Below, one piece after another: positions 43,380 through 51,544 of a stretch of 52,348 nt of DNA. Location of the stretch: the NCBI RefSeq assembly GCF_016429285.1, contig NZ_JAELUI010000020.1:1-52348 (forward strand), written 5' to 3'. This DNA comes from Ralstonia sp. ASV6. Its GTDB lineage: Bacteria; Pseudomonadota; Gammaproteobacteria; Burkholderiales; Burkholderiaceae. How positions within the stretch are numbered: the first letter of the stretch is position 1; the number at the start of each line of letters is the position of its first letter. A program made the translations under genes and the position numbers. The notes below the pieces were generated by a model that was given only the letters and a program-made list of their open reading frames with translations, made no database searches and had not been told where the DNA came from.

Positions 43380-44345
43380 CTATGGGTTCGGCAAGCCGCC
43401 GGCGTTGTCTTTGTTGGGTGGAACGATCAACGTCTTGATGCCTTGTATCAAGGGGTCCCACGCGAGATCCGGATTGGCCTTGACCAGCGCCGTCCAGGCC
43501 ATCGCATCGTTGTACTCCTTGGCCGCCATCTTCATCAGATCACCACCAACCACCACCGCATGCTTGGCACTCTTATAGACCGACGCGATGTTCGTCTGCA
43601 TGCGGCCGGCAAGCCGATCCAGCTGCACCAGCACGGGCAGGCTCAACGCCGAGTTGATCTGGCCGGTCAACTTTGTCACCTGCTGCGAGAGCGCGTTGTT
43701 CGGCAAGATGCCGCCCAGCGTTGCCGCCTGCGTCAGCGCGTTGTTGGCGGAGACCACCAGCTTCTGCACATGATCGCGAAACGCCGTGATCTTCTGCACG
43801 ACGTTGCTGAGCGTCGACTGCGCGGCATTGGCGAAGCTCGCCACGTTGTCGATCGCCGAGTTGACGGAAGTGATCAGGTCAGACAACGTGCCGTCGCCAA
43901 TGGTGTTGACCATGTCGGTGGCGGTGGCGGCGTCGGCCTTGATCTGGCCATCAATGCTCGGCTTTTCATCCTGCATCGTGTACTTGGACATATCACTCGA
44001 CACTTCGCACGAGATCTTGTACGGGATCTTGTAGGCACGCTGGAAATCCGCGCGAAACTCGCGAATCACCACGATGTAGCAGATCTCGGACCACTGCAGT
44101 ACGAACTCCCTGCCACTCACGCGCATGTCATCCAGCTCGCGGGCGCGAGCGAGTGCTTCTGTGCCAAGCAGCCAGCCAGACCACTCGACAGGAGCACAAA
44201 ACGCCCCCATCGAGTCAATCACGCGCGTGCCGCCCACCAGGTCATGCAGGGCCAGCTTTTGCGTGCCACCAAACGAGATGGTTTCGGGAATTTCCAGGCC
44301 CTTGAATTGGAAATTCTGTCCGAGTTTGAGAGTGAAGTCAGACAT
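43380..44345 (-). CDS. Baseplate or tail-tube initiation protein, 321 aa
   Basis: The start FTLKLGQNFQFKGLEIPETI and the region SGREFVLQWSEICYIVVIRE fit phage proteins between tape measure and hub (position of Mu N or gp53-type proteins). The middle (from about 140) is helical. The C-terminal part (YKSAKHAVVVGGDLMKMAAK) looks like a LysM-type element. Exact function is inferred from position. Confidence 0.7.
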   Translation of the reverse strand: MSDFTLKLGQNFQFKGLEIPETISFGGTQKLALHDLVGGTRVIDSMGAFCAPVEWSGWLLGTEALARARELDDMRVSGREFVLQWSEICYIVVIREFRADFQRAYKIPYKISCEVSSDMSKYTMQDEKPSIDGQIKADAATATDMVNTIGDGTLSDLITSVNSAIDNVASFANAAQSTLSNVVQKITAFRDHVQKLVVSANNALTQAATLGGILPNNALSQQVTKLTGQINSALSLPVLVQLDRLAGRMQTNIASVYKSAKHAVVVGGDLMKMAAKEYNDAMAWTALVKANPDLAWDPLIQGIKTLIVPPNKDNAGGLPNP

Positions 44346-44351
44346 GGTTGA

Positions 44352-46286
44352 TCACAGTCCAGATGGCATGAGATTCATGCCGGCGTTGAAATTGCCGGAT
44401 CCAGTTTGCGGGCGCGCCAAGTGGCCCTCGATCTGCTTCCAGACCACTTGACCAACGGACCGACCGTCCATCGTCACATCGCCCTTGAGGTAAATGAGCT
44501 TCGGCTCCGGCACCTTCACCACACTGCTGGCGGATTCATTCGTTTGCTTAACTGGCGAACCAGTGGGACTCCCTTTGGCTCCCTTGACCGCTTGATAAAT
44601 CTCCCAGCCTGTCAGAGCAACGCCCGCTGCAATGCCAATCGGCCCCAGCAGCCCCAACGCACCTCGTGCACCCACTCGCCCAAGGATGCCGAGCGCCCCT
44701 CTGGCGAGCGGCGACCTTACGATGGCCCCCACAGCGCCCAGCGCCCCTCGCGCCAACCCACCTCCCACGCGAAGCGCAGACGCACCCACGCGACCAGCGA
44801 CACCGAGCCCCGCGCCGGCTACCCGCCCAACAAGTTTGCCTCCGCGCGCCGCAACCAAGCCAGCAGCGTTCAATACCTTTTGCAGCACGCCTTTGCCGAC
44901 ACCGCCGCCACCCTTGCCACCACCACCGCCGGGCAAAGGCAACGAAAGCGTCGAAATTGCCTTGTACAGAAAGGTGAGCCCTGTGGCCAGGGCCAGGGCT
45001 GCCTTCGTTGCGCCCGGAAATTCTTGGGCAAGTTTTGTGGCGCCATCAATCAAGCCGTTGAGCTTCTCCAACCCCGCAATCGCCAACGGCAGGATATGTT
45101 CCCCAAGTGCGATATTGAGGTTCGTCTTCTTGGCTTCGTAGTCCTTCAACTTGCCTTCCAGCCCTTCGTTCTCCTTCTCGTAGAGCTTGGCGGTGCCGGA
45201 TCCATTTCTGGCGTTCTGCAGGTACTGCCCAGCTCGTTCCTTCTCATGCTCGAGCTGCTGAAGGATGTTCTTCTCACCCCTCATACCGAGCAGGCTGCCC
45301 AGCTTGGCGTTGAGGCTGTCTCCGCTATAACCACTCTTCTTCAGCGCCGGCACGATCTCGTCCAACAGGTACTGAAGCGGATTTTTGGTGAAGTTCGGCG
45401 CGTCCGTCATACCCGTCGCGTCCACGCTGGTGATGTACCCAGCCTTGTTGCGATGCACGGCCTTTGGGTCCAGCAGCTTGACGCGCTCCAGTTCGTGCGC
45501 AACCGTGGCGGACATGTTTCCTGCCGCCCAGCCCTGGAGCGCCGACATGGCATCAACGCCGGCCTTCGAGCCACCATTGGCTTGCATGAACTGCTTCAGC
45601 CCGAACGCCGCCGTTTCGGACTTGGTCAGTGCGCCAGACAGCTTGCCGCCCTGCATGGCCTCCAGGTAGTCCTTGGGCAGCACCCCGCCGCCACTGGCCG
45701 ACGCCGTATTGACCAGCATGTCAAAGGTCTCCTCCACCTTCTTCATGTCGATCTTGCCGTCTTTGCCGATCACGCCGTCGCGCATCTGCGCGACCTTGAG
45801 CGTGCTCAGCGCCATGTCGTCGAGTTGCGCGCCGTCCTTGATGCCGGTTGCCCCGCCAAAGGCCGTTCTCGCCTGGGCCAGCAATTTCGTGACGTCCTGC
45901 GCCTGGGTCGAACTCTGCAGAATGGTCTGTGCGCCGCCAAACAGCTGCCCGACATCCGTGAGCGACATGCCTTTGATGTCCAGGCCTTTGAGGAACTTTT
46001 CGTTCGCCGCGGCAGCGCCAGGGGCAACGCGGTTGATTCGCTCAAGCACAGCGTGGTACTTCGATGCAGCGTCCACCCGCTTATCCCACATGTGGGCTGT
46101 TTCGTTGCCAGCCTTGAGCAAGTTGCTGCCGAACTCCGTCAGCTTCTTGACCTTCTCCAGCCGGGTCTCCAGCTTCTCCGCACCCTTGTTGACGGATTCG
46201 AACTGCGCGGCGATTGCCATCAACCCACGCGACACGTTATCCACCAACGCAATCTGTATCCCGATCTTGTAAGCATCGAGGCTCAT
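44352..46286 (-). CDS. Tape measure protein, 644 aa
   Basis: The protein is alpha-helical at the N-terminus, with charged segments (KGAEKLETRLEKVKKLTEFG) and a glycine/alanine-rich hydrophobic segment in the C-terminal third (VAGAGLGVAGRVGASALRVG). It is the longest tail gene and sits between chaperones and baseplate genes. By the rule of about 0.15 nm per residue, 644 residues would give a tail near 97 nm, within the R-type tailocin range. Confidence 0.92.
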   Translation of the reverse strand: MSLDAYKIGIQIALVDNVSRGLMAIAAQFESVNKGAEKLETRLEKVKKLTEFGSNLLKAGNETAHMWDKRVDAASKYHAVLERINRVAPGAAAANEKFLKGLDIKGMSLTDVGQLFGGAQTILQSSTQAQDVTKLLAQARTAFGGATGIKDGAQLDDMALSTLKVAQMRDGVIGKDGKIDMKKVEETFDMLVNTASASGGGVLPKDYLEAMQGGKLSGALTKSETAAFGLKQFMQANGGSKAGVDAMSALQGWAAGNMSATVAHELERVKLLDPKAVHRNKAGYITSVDATGMTDAPNFTKNPLQYLLDEIVPALKKSGYSGDSLNAKLGSLLGMRGEKNILQQLEHEKERAGQYLQNARNGSGTAKLYEKENEGLEGKLKDYEAKKTNLNIALGEHILPLAIAGLEKLNGLIDGATKLAQEFPGATKAALALATGLTFLYKAISTLSLPLPGGGGGKGGGGVGKGVLQKVLNAAGLVAARGGKLVGRVAGAGLGVAGRVGASALRVGGGLARGALGAVGAIVRSPLARGALGILGRVGARGALGLLGPIGIAAGVALTGWEIYQAVKGAKGSPTGSPVKQTNESASSVVKVPEPKLIYLKGDVTMDGRSVGQVVWKQIEGHLARPQTGSGNFNAGMNLMPSGL

Positions 46287-46321
46287 AGGAAATCCTTATT
46301 CGTCTGTTGAGGCCACCGATC

Positions 46322-46717
46322 TCACGTGCGGGCGTCTGCGATGGGGCGGCCCATAAGCGCCGCCGTCACCGCATCACCCACGCTCTTTTGCACATCGTCG
46401 GCGTGTTCGAGTGCCACCGCACCCAAGAAAGGATGCGGTGGCACCTGCGCACTGCCAAGCTCCTGGACAATCGCCTGATCTGAGTTGGAGCCGATGCTCG
46501 CCTCCAACGCCTTGACCTCGTGGCCGATCGAGTCACGCAATGCGGCCACACGTGCGGCACTTGTGATGCCCGCGGCCGCTGCGCTTTCCACCGCCTTGGC
46601 GCGGGCCGCCTGCTCCATCGCCGCAGCGGCGGCTTCCAGCCCCTGCGACAGCGCAACAGGCACCCGCGCCTCCAGCTCCACCAAGCGACGCGCCATCTCT
46701 GCAAGCGAAAGGTTCAT
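46322..46717 (-). CDS. Small tail protein between GT and tape measure, 131 aa (HK97 gp10-like)
   Basis: LAEMARRLVELEARVPVALS, an Ala-rich helix, and GSAQVPPHPFLGAVALEHAD with VGDAVTAALM resemble the HK97 gp10-type proteins. Its ATG overlaps the stop of the frameshifted GT product (ATGA). The role may be in tail completion or tube-tape contacts. Confidence 0.65.
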   Translation of the reverse strand: MNLSLAEMARRLVELEARVPVALSQGLEAAAAAMEQAARAKAVESAAAAGITSAARVAALRDSIGHEVKALEASIGSNSDQAIVQELGSAQVPPHPFLGAVALEHADDVQKSVGDAVTAALMGRPIADART

Positions 46718-47240
46718 TCACGCTCCTTGAAAGACATCGTCTTCAGATCAAACTCAGCGCCATGAAATTCGCTGCATTTGATGGCCATCGCCTGGCGCAT
46801 GGTGTCGTCCAGAGAAAACGCCACGTCGAACGGCACGCCGTTATGCACGAGCCACATCGCCTCGTGAAACGGGCCGTTCGTCAGGAGTTTTTTAGCTCGG
46901 CCTCCGGCTCAGCGGTCTGGATAAAGCTGGCAGCCACGCCGCATTGCGCGGCCTCGTTGCCCTCCTCGCCCAGGCGCTGATACAGGGCACGCAGTTGGCC
47001 TTCCGTGGCAGGCGTGAGCACCGGATCGCCATCGATGGCCGAGACGAACTTGAGGTGTGCGACTTCCGCCAGGTACAGCATGTTGAGTTCGCTGCTGCCC
47101 GCCGCCTTGGCAAAGTCCAGGTTGCTCAGCGGACTAGGCTTGCGCAGCGTGATCTTGCGGCCAAGCGCATCATCCACAACCACCTCTTTCGCGGCGGCCT
47201 TGATGATCTGTTCGGATGGGGTGATGGTCACATGCGTCAT
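46714..47240 (-). CDS. Tail assembly chaperone GT, made by -1 frameshift, 175 aa
   Basis: The G frame (47240 to 46881) has the heptamer A-AAA-AAC (46887-46893) just before its stop. A -1 slip continues in a frame open to a TGA at 46714-46716. The extension reads LLTNGPFHEAMWLVHNGVPF and ends FDLKTMSFKERE, giving 175 residues. Its stop overlaps the next ATG (ATGA), and the coordinates are in register. The mechanism is the same as lambda gpG/gpGT. The T-like part binds the tape measure in known systems. Confidence 0.85.
46881..47240 (-). CDS. Tail assembly chaperone G, 119 aa
   Basis: The non-shifted product. PSEQIIKAAAKEVVVDDALG with ITLRKPSPLSNLDFAKAAG and a C-terminal SFIQTAEPEAELKNS fit the gpG-like helical protein that coats the tape measure during tube assembly. 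It starts 1 bp inside the tube stop. The slippery site is in its last four codons. Confidence 0.88.
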   Translation of the reverse strand: MTHVTITPSEQIIKAAAKEVVVDDALGRKITLRKPSPLSNLDFAKAAGSSELNMLYLAEVAHLKFVSAIDGDPVLTPATEGQLRALYQRLGEEGNEAAQCGVAASFIQTAEPEAELKNS

Positions 47241-47671
47241 CAGGACACCTTGATGCGGCGCGAAGCCACGAAGTTGACGGATTGCTTGATGGTGGCGTCG
47301 CCCGCGCGGTTGCCGGCGTCGGCCAGCGTCATGAGCACGCCGTCGTAGCGGAACTGCGAGACCGAGCCGTTGGCTTCCTGAATGGTTTCGTAGATCTGCG
47401 CGGGAGCTTCGTTCACACCGGCGTAGTAGCCGGCTTCGAGCTGGGCGAAGTAGTTGTCAAGCGTGGCGTCCTGACGCTCCACGTCAAAGGAGCCCGACCA
47501 GCCATCAAAGAAGCGCACGTGGTCCGTGATACCGTCCAAGCGCTTGACGCGCACGTCGGTCACATCCTGCTTGCTCTTGAACGTCGTGATCTTGTTCGGT
47601 TGCAGCGTGCCGTTTGCGGTCTGGATGACCAGCGTGTAGTCACGACCGACGGAGTAGCCTTGAATCGGCAT
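47240..47671 (-). CDS. Tail tube protein, 143 aa
   Basis: The start ATG (ending 47671) yields MPIQGYSVGRDYTLVIQTAN. DVRVKRLDGITDHVRFFDGW and IKQSVNFVASRRIKVS fit contractile-phage tube proteins (Mu M-like). GGAG lies before the ATG. A terminator hairpin separates it from the sheath gene. Confidence 0.9.
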   Translation of the reverse strand: MPIQGYSVGRDYTLVIQTANGTLQPNKITTFKSKQDVTDVRVKRLDGITDHVRFFDGWSGSFDVERQDATLDNYFAQLEAGYYAGVNEAPAQIYETIQEANGSVSQFRYDGVLMTLADAGNRAGDATIKQSVNFVASRRIKVS

Positions 47672-47690
47672 AGTGTTGTTCTCCAAAAAG

Positions 47691-47715
47691 AAAAGGCCCC
47701 GCGCGTTGCGGAGCC
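47691..47715 (-). terminator. Terminator hairpin between sheath and tube genes
   Basis: GGCCCCGC/GCGGAGCC form an 8-bp stem with one mismatch and a 5-base loop, and the minus strand continues TTTTCTTTTTGGAG. It could set the sheath to tube ratio. Confidence 0.75.
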
Positions 47716-47737
47716 GAAGGGTGGTTTGCGTACTGCG

Positions 47738-49270
47738 TTACTGGTTGTTGATCGAAGTGCGGATCACGGTGGCCTGCGAGCCTTCCACGTTCACCAGGAA
47801 CTTCTCGATGACCGACAGGTAGACGACCTTCACGTCGGCCTGCATGTAGCCGAGCGCAACGCGGTTCATCGGGTTGTTGTTGGCATCGATCTGCACCGAG
47901 AACGCCGGGCCGCCGTTGACCGCGCCGATCATGCCCTGCTGCTCCATCGAGCTCAGGAAGTTCGACAGCGTGGCCGCCGCCTGCGCGCGCACCGTGGCCG
48001 ACTGCAGTTGGCCAACGTACTTGCCCATGCCCGCATTGATGGTGCTGGCGATGTAGTTGGTCATGCGCGTGTAGTTGTCGCCCTGCGTGAGCGCGTTCGA
48101 GCTGGTGTTGTGACCCGCGCGGCAGCCGAAGTACGCGCCGCCCGGCACCGGGTTGGTCACCACATCAATGCCGGCCTGGATCAGCGCCTGCAGTTCGGCA
48201 GAGCTGTAGCTCTGGTTGGCGAACGTCTTCTGCGTGCCGACAACACCGTAGATCGGCTTGTTCAGGCTGCTGTTCTGCGGCGACAGGTTGGCCAGCAGAC
48301 CCGCCACAAAACCTTGCGGTGAGACCAGGCGCGTCACACCGTTCACGGTATCGAGCCAGTACACCCAGTCGCCAAACAGCAGCTTGAAGGCGTACGAATC
48401 GATGCCCGCAGTGCTCTTGGCGGTGACGGCGTTGGCAATGGTGTCGCCGCTCGGGCCCACGCCAATCATGTAGATGCCTTCCGACAGACCAAACGCAACC
48501 TGCGTCGGCCAGGTGGTGGCATCGGCGCAGTCGGCCAGCATGGCGATCGACACGCCCTGGTTGCGCAGTGCGTACATGCCCTTGCGCGGCACAGTGTCCT
48601 GGCCCAGCAGCACGGCGCCGTTGATGGTGGCCGCGCCGTCAGTGCCGCCGGTCAGGGTGAGCGTGGCTGCAGTCGGAGCCGTCGTGCCGGCACCCGCGCT
48701 GGCGGTGATGATCTGCGACGCGCCGCGCATCACGCTCACGCCGTTGTTGATGGCGTTGGCGATCGCCACCCACAGCGCATTGCCGGTCTGCCCCGCGCCG
48801 ATGTTGTCGAACACTTCCGGTGCCAGCGCGGGCGCGGCCACGGTCACCTTCCACGTGTTGGCCGCCGAGCCTGCCGACAACGCTACCGTGATGGTGTTGC
48901 CAAGCGAGCCCGTGTATTTGGCGGTGAACGTGATGCCGTTGGTCTGCGCAATCACAGTCGCCGCGGTGTCGGTGCCATCGGTCACACGCACGCAGCGGAA
49001 GTTGTTGGCGCCTTGCTGGACAGCCACGGCCACAGCAGTGCCCATGTCATAAGTGCGATTCTGGATCGCGCCGAATGCCTGGGCGTACATGGCCATATTG
49101 CCGATGAGGGTCGGCGAGTTGACCGGGCCCCACGTGGCAGTACCAACCACGCCGAGCACGTTGGTCGGCACACCATTGAGCAGGGTGACCTGCGGCGGAA
49201 CAATCTGGACGTACAGGTCCGGAACGATGAGAGCAGTGGTATTGATGCTGCCCTGCTGGACGATCGGCAT
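47738..49270 (-). CDS. Contractile tail sheath protein, 510 aa
   Basis: IVQQGSINTTALIVPDLYVQ, then GVVGTATWGPVNSPTLIGNM and FGAIQNRTYDMGTAVAVAVQ are typical of the sheath N-terminal domain. The C-terminal domain has YFGCRAGHNTSSNALTQGDN and VALGYMQADVKVVYLSVIEK, usual for Mu L-like sheaths. GGAGG precedes ATG ending at 49270. Its presence shows the tail is contractile. Confidence 0.95.
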   Translation of the reverse strand: MPIVQQGSINTTALIVPDLYVQIVPPQVTLLNGVPTNVLGVVGTATWGPVNSPTLIGNMAMYAQAFGAIQNRTYDMGTAVAVAVQQGANNFRCVRVTDGTDTAATVIAQTNGITFTAKYTGSLGNTITVALSAGSAANTWKVTVAAPALAPEVFDNIGAGQTGNALWVAIANAINNGVSVMRGASQIITASAGAGTTAPTAATLTLTGGTDGAATINGAVLLGQDTVPRKGMYALRNQGVSIAMLADCADATTWPTQVAFGLSEGIYMIGVGPSGDTIANAVTAKSTAGIDSYAFKLLFGDWVYWLDTVNGVTRLVSPQGFVAGLLANLSPQNSSLNKPIYGVVGTQKTFANQSYSSAELQALIQAGIDVVTNPVPGGAYFGCRAGHNTSSNALTQGDNYTRMTNYIASTINAGMGKYVGQLQSATVRAQAAATLSNFLSSMEQQGMIGAVNGGPAFSVQIDANNNPMNRVALGYMQADVKVVYLSVIEKFLVNVEGSQATVIRTSINNQ

Positions 49271-49289
49271 GCTTGCCTCCAAGGAAAAC

Positions 49290-49341
49290 AAAAATGGCCG
49301 CTCAAAGGCGGCCGCACATAAAAAAACCGCCCAGAGGGCGG
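49290..49341 (-). terminator. Two tandem terminator hairpins before the sheath gene
   Basis: GGCCGC/GCGGCC (49296-49313) and CCGCCC/GGGCGG (49327-49341) are each followed on the minus strand by a T-run (TTTTTGTTTT and TTTTTTT). Two in a row should stop nearly all ordinary transcription ahead of the most abundant structural protein. Confidence 0.85.
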
Positions 49342-49393
49342 CACGGGTTGGTGAACTGCTACTGCAAATACGCTGGGCCGTTCAGCCCATCAC

Positions 49394-50230
49394 TTACTCC
49401 ACCACAGTGCGGACGGGAAACTGCGCTCCCATCGACGCGCCGGCTGTCACGTTCTCCACACCAGTCGCAATCTGATAAGCCGTTTCGGTCACGATGGTCG
49501 AGTACTCAACGGCATAACGCAGATCGCGCCGGTAGATCAGGTTGGTTGCATCGTCATGCTGCAGCCCGCGCTTGTAGCGCAGCGCGGCACCCTGGTCCGG
49601 CAACGTCAGGCGTACGAGCCCCGAAAGCACCGCGTCGACCTTGCCCGCGATGAGGTCGCGCGGCGCAGCACCATTCGCCCACGTCGACATGAGGAACGTA
49701 CGCTCCTGCCGACGCGTCTCGCGCTGCACGGTGCCGATACCGCCCACACGCGGCGAGATAGTCGTCGCCCCCGGAATGGTGATCGACGGGCCCGTTGCGC
49801 TGGCCGGTTGGTCCACCGCCACCAGCGCCGCAAGCGCCGTTGCGATGCTCGCGGGCGTATCGCTGGCTTGCACCGCATACACATACGCGCGTCCATCGAT
49901 CAGCAACACCACGTTCTGCGGCGTGCTGACCGTGCCGTTCACCATGACGGTCTGCCCGGCCAGGCTGAGTGCGAGCGTGTTGGCCGGCGGCACAGACACT
50001 GTCCAATCGGAGAACGCCGTGCTCTTGTGCCGTTGGTGACTCGTGGTCGGAAAGATCGACACATGCGCCTTGTTGGCCTGCAGGTCGGTCTTCAACTGCG
50101 TCATGTTGGGCCAGCCGCTGTACACCAGTACGGGGTTGCCCGTGATCGACGGTTGGCTGGAGCCGTTCGGATAGACCACACCCGTGACAAGCGTGACGAG
50201 TGCGTTGGAAACATCGGAGAGATCTGCCAT
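49394..50230 (-). CDS. First tail-operon protein, putative tail terminator, 278 aa
   Basis: The start MADLSDVSNALVTLVTGVVY with NPVLVYSGWPNMTQLKTDLQ resembles phage tail-terminator or neck-type proteins encoded before the sheath. TFLMSTWANGAAPRDLIAGK and VEYSTIVTETAYQIATGVEN belong to the same domain. The ATG ending at 50230 is closest to an AAGG-type ribosome site. In a tailocin this protein would cap the tail where a head would join. Confidence 0.75.
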   Translation of the reverse strand: MADLSDVSNALVTLVTGVVYPNGSSQPSITGNPVLVYSGWPNMTQLKTDLQANKAHVSIFPTTSHQRHKSTAFSDWTVSVPPANTLALSLAGQTVMVNGTVSTPQNVVLLIDGRAYVYAVQASDTPASIATALAALVAVDQPASATGPSITIPGATTISPRVGGIGTVQRETRRQERTFLMSTWANGAAPRDLIAGKVDAVLSGLVRLTLPDQGAALRYKRGLQHDDATNLIYRRDLRYAVEYSTIVTETAYQIATGVENVTAGASMGAQFPVRTVVE

Positions 50231-50354
50231 AAGACGAGCGCCTTCATCGATGCGCAAAGCAAAGCGCGATCGATCGAATGATTTGCATCAGGGAGTGAGT
50301 CGCCTCAATCGGATCGTCACCGTGCAGTGACATCGAGGCAGGTGTTGCGTGTGT

Positions 50355-50393
50355 AGAAACGAAACGCAGAAACAAAACGCAGAAACGAAAAAG
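50355..50393. repeat. Three tandem 13-bp repeats beside the leader terminator
   Basis: AGAAACRAAACGC is repeated at 50355 and 50368, with a third degenerate copy at 50381. The units overlap the T-run of the terminator, so on the minus strand they are transcribed just after its hairpin. They might bind an antitermination factor or be an extended U-rich tail. Confidence 0.6.
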
Positions 50394-50411
50394 CCCGCTG
50401 AATGGCGGGCT
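50389..50411 (-). terminator. Leader terminator ahead of the tail operon
   Basis: AGCCCGC/GCGGGCT form a stem with a 6-base loop; the minus strand then reads TTTTTCGTTTC. It sits about 110 bases downstream of the candidate promoter and about 160 bp before the first tail gene, so it must be overcome for tail expression. Confidence 0.85.
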
Positions 50412-50450
50412 GTCTTCTTCACTGCATCTTCGCTTCGTTTGGGTAAGTCA

Positions 50451-50471
50451 ATGCACCCCAGTGGGGTGCAT
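50451..50471. promoter_or_regulatory. Perfect 21-bp palindrome in the late leader
   Basis: Arms ATGCACCCCA and TGGGGTGCAT are separated by a single G, giving 10-bp perfect arms. The one-base loop favours a protein-binding DNA site over an RNA hairpin. It lies between the candidate promoter and the leader terminator, the position expected for a late activator or antiterminator site. Confidence 0.65.
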
Positions 50472-50522
50472 GTCTCGGTCTGAACCGGTTACGCCGCGAG
50501 GGCAATCGAACATCTGGGATAC

Positions 50523-50551
50523 AGAATACGAAGGGGATATAAACCGTGCAA
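50523..50551 (-). promoter_or_regulatory. Candidate late promoter
   Basis: On the minus strand TTGCAC (50546-50551) and TATTCT (50523-50528) are separated by 17 bp. The match is moderate. It lies directly after the regulator gene and drives toward the palindrome, terminator and tail genes. Confidence 0.45.
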
Positions 50552-50571
50552 GGGGTCCTGCGAAAAAAATT

Positions 50572-50997
50572 TCAGGCGAACATCGGCGCCGCTGCAGCAG
50601 CACGCACGGCCTTCACCATCTGCACGCGCGCAACCTCTGAATCGATCACGTGCGACATGATCGACTGCGCTTTCGCAAGACGCACCTTCCAGTGCTTGAG
50701 CGTGTGCGGCGAAGCGCCGTACTTGCGCACGAGGATGCGGCACACCATCTCCGCCGGCATGCGGTGCACGTAGTGATACTGCAGCAGGCGTTTGGCAACC
50801 GGATCCGCAATCTTCTGCCAGGCACGCTCCACCAGCCAGCCGTCATTCACGTCGATGCTGATAATGGCTTGGGGTGCGCCGCTGTCCGCATCTCGCATGG
50901 CCACGGCAAGACGCGCCCACGATGCGCAGTACTGCGGTTGCCTGCTCGGATCACGTACCACACGGCCCCAGTTCTCCAGGCGGTCTTCAATTCCCAT
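50572..50997 (-). CDS. Putative late transcription regulator, 141 aa (ArpU/Q-like)
   Basis: The start ATG ending at 50997 follows GAGGAACAAGGAT. The protein has LENWGRVVRDPSRQPQYCAS, then VAKRLLQYHYVHRMPAEMVC and RKYGASPHTLKHWKVRLAKA. The second half is an HTH like sigma region 4, as seen in RinA/ArpU or antiterminator Q-type late regulators of phages. It lies between the early winged-helix gene and the late control region, so a role in activating the tail genes is likely. The exact class (activator or antiterminator) is not shown. A small terminase is less likely given the missing large subunit. Confidence 0.65.
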   Translation of the reverse strand: MGIEDRLENWGRVVRDPSRQPQYCASWARLAVAMRDADSGAPQAIISIDVNDGWLVERAWQKIADPVAKRLLQYHYVHRMPAEMVCRILVRKYGASPHTLKHWKVRLAKAQSIMSHVIDSEVARVQMVKAVRAAAAAPMFA

Positions 50998-51135
50998 ATC
51001 CTTGTTCCTCGTTTGTTCAGTGTTTGTTGATTGCCGCTGCATCGGCGGCGCCCATCGCTGCTGTCGATATCGCCGGACGTTGTGCGCCTTGGCCGTCGCT
51101 CTTTGCAACGGCCGACGCAAAGACGTGCCCCGCGC

Positions 51136-51423
51136 CTACTGGAACAGGCGCACCTGTGCAGGTGACACGCGCACGGACTGCACCCAGCGGCCCGTGGCAT
51201 TGCATTTGCGTTCTCCAGCAAGCTCCAGCCGCTTGGCGGCGATCAGCTCGCTGCGGCGCGCAGAGACGCTGGACTTCTCAATGCGCAGCGCCTGCGCAAT
51301 TTCAGCAATCGTGGCGGTGCCAACGCGGGCCACGTAGTCGGCAATGCGATCGCACTGCAGCTTGGCCGTCGACGTGGTGCGGGCACGTCGAAAGGCATCC
51401 ATCGAAGTTTCGGCAACGGTCAT
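51136..51423 (-). CDS. Winged-helix DNA-binding protein of the early operon, 95 aa
   Basis: RIADYVARVGTATIAEIAQA with SSVSARRSELIAAKRLELAG is a winged HTH. GRWVQSVRVSPAQVRLF closes the domain. GGAGGCTC precedes the ATG. It is divergent from the repressor and the first leftward gene, the position of Cro- or Ner-like early regulators. Confidence 0.8.
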   Translation of the reverse strand: MTVAETSMDAFRRARTTSTAKLQCDRIADYVARVGTATIAEIAQALRIEKSSVSARRSELIAAKRLELAGERKCNATGRWVQSVRVSPAQVRLFQ

Positions 51424-51544
51424 GGGAAGAGCCTCCTGTCAGCGCACATTGGCGCGCGGATTGAACGAGATTCGGATCGGCCCGGGTGCGGGCATTGGCG
51501 GCCCGGTAACGCAGTGGGTGAGGGGCGGGAAACAGGCCGATGGG

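Larger units (their letters stand above)
50231..50571. promoter_or_regulatory. 341-bp late control region, no gene
   Basis: This gap between the late regulator and the first tail gene holds a promoter, a palindrome, a terminator and three 13-bp repeats, listed separately. A 29-codon open frame (50244-50333, minus) is present but lacks a ribosome site. No capsid, portal or terminase remnant is seen. Confidence 0.6.

Noticed and set aside
44406-46310. 634-codon open frame opposite the tape measure gene
   Set aside because: It mirrors the tape measure gene and lacks a ribosome site or recognisable domain. The leftward gene fits the tail gene order.
50244-50333. 29-codon leftward open frame before the first tail gene
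   Set aside because: No ribosome site and no recognisable features; open frames of this length are expected by chance.
50572-50997. Small terminase subunit reading of the 141-residue protein
   Set aside because: The sequence has a sigma-like HTH, and no large terminase, portal or capsid gene follows, so a regulator fits better.
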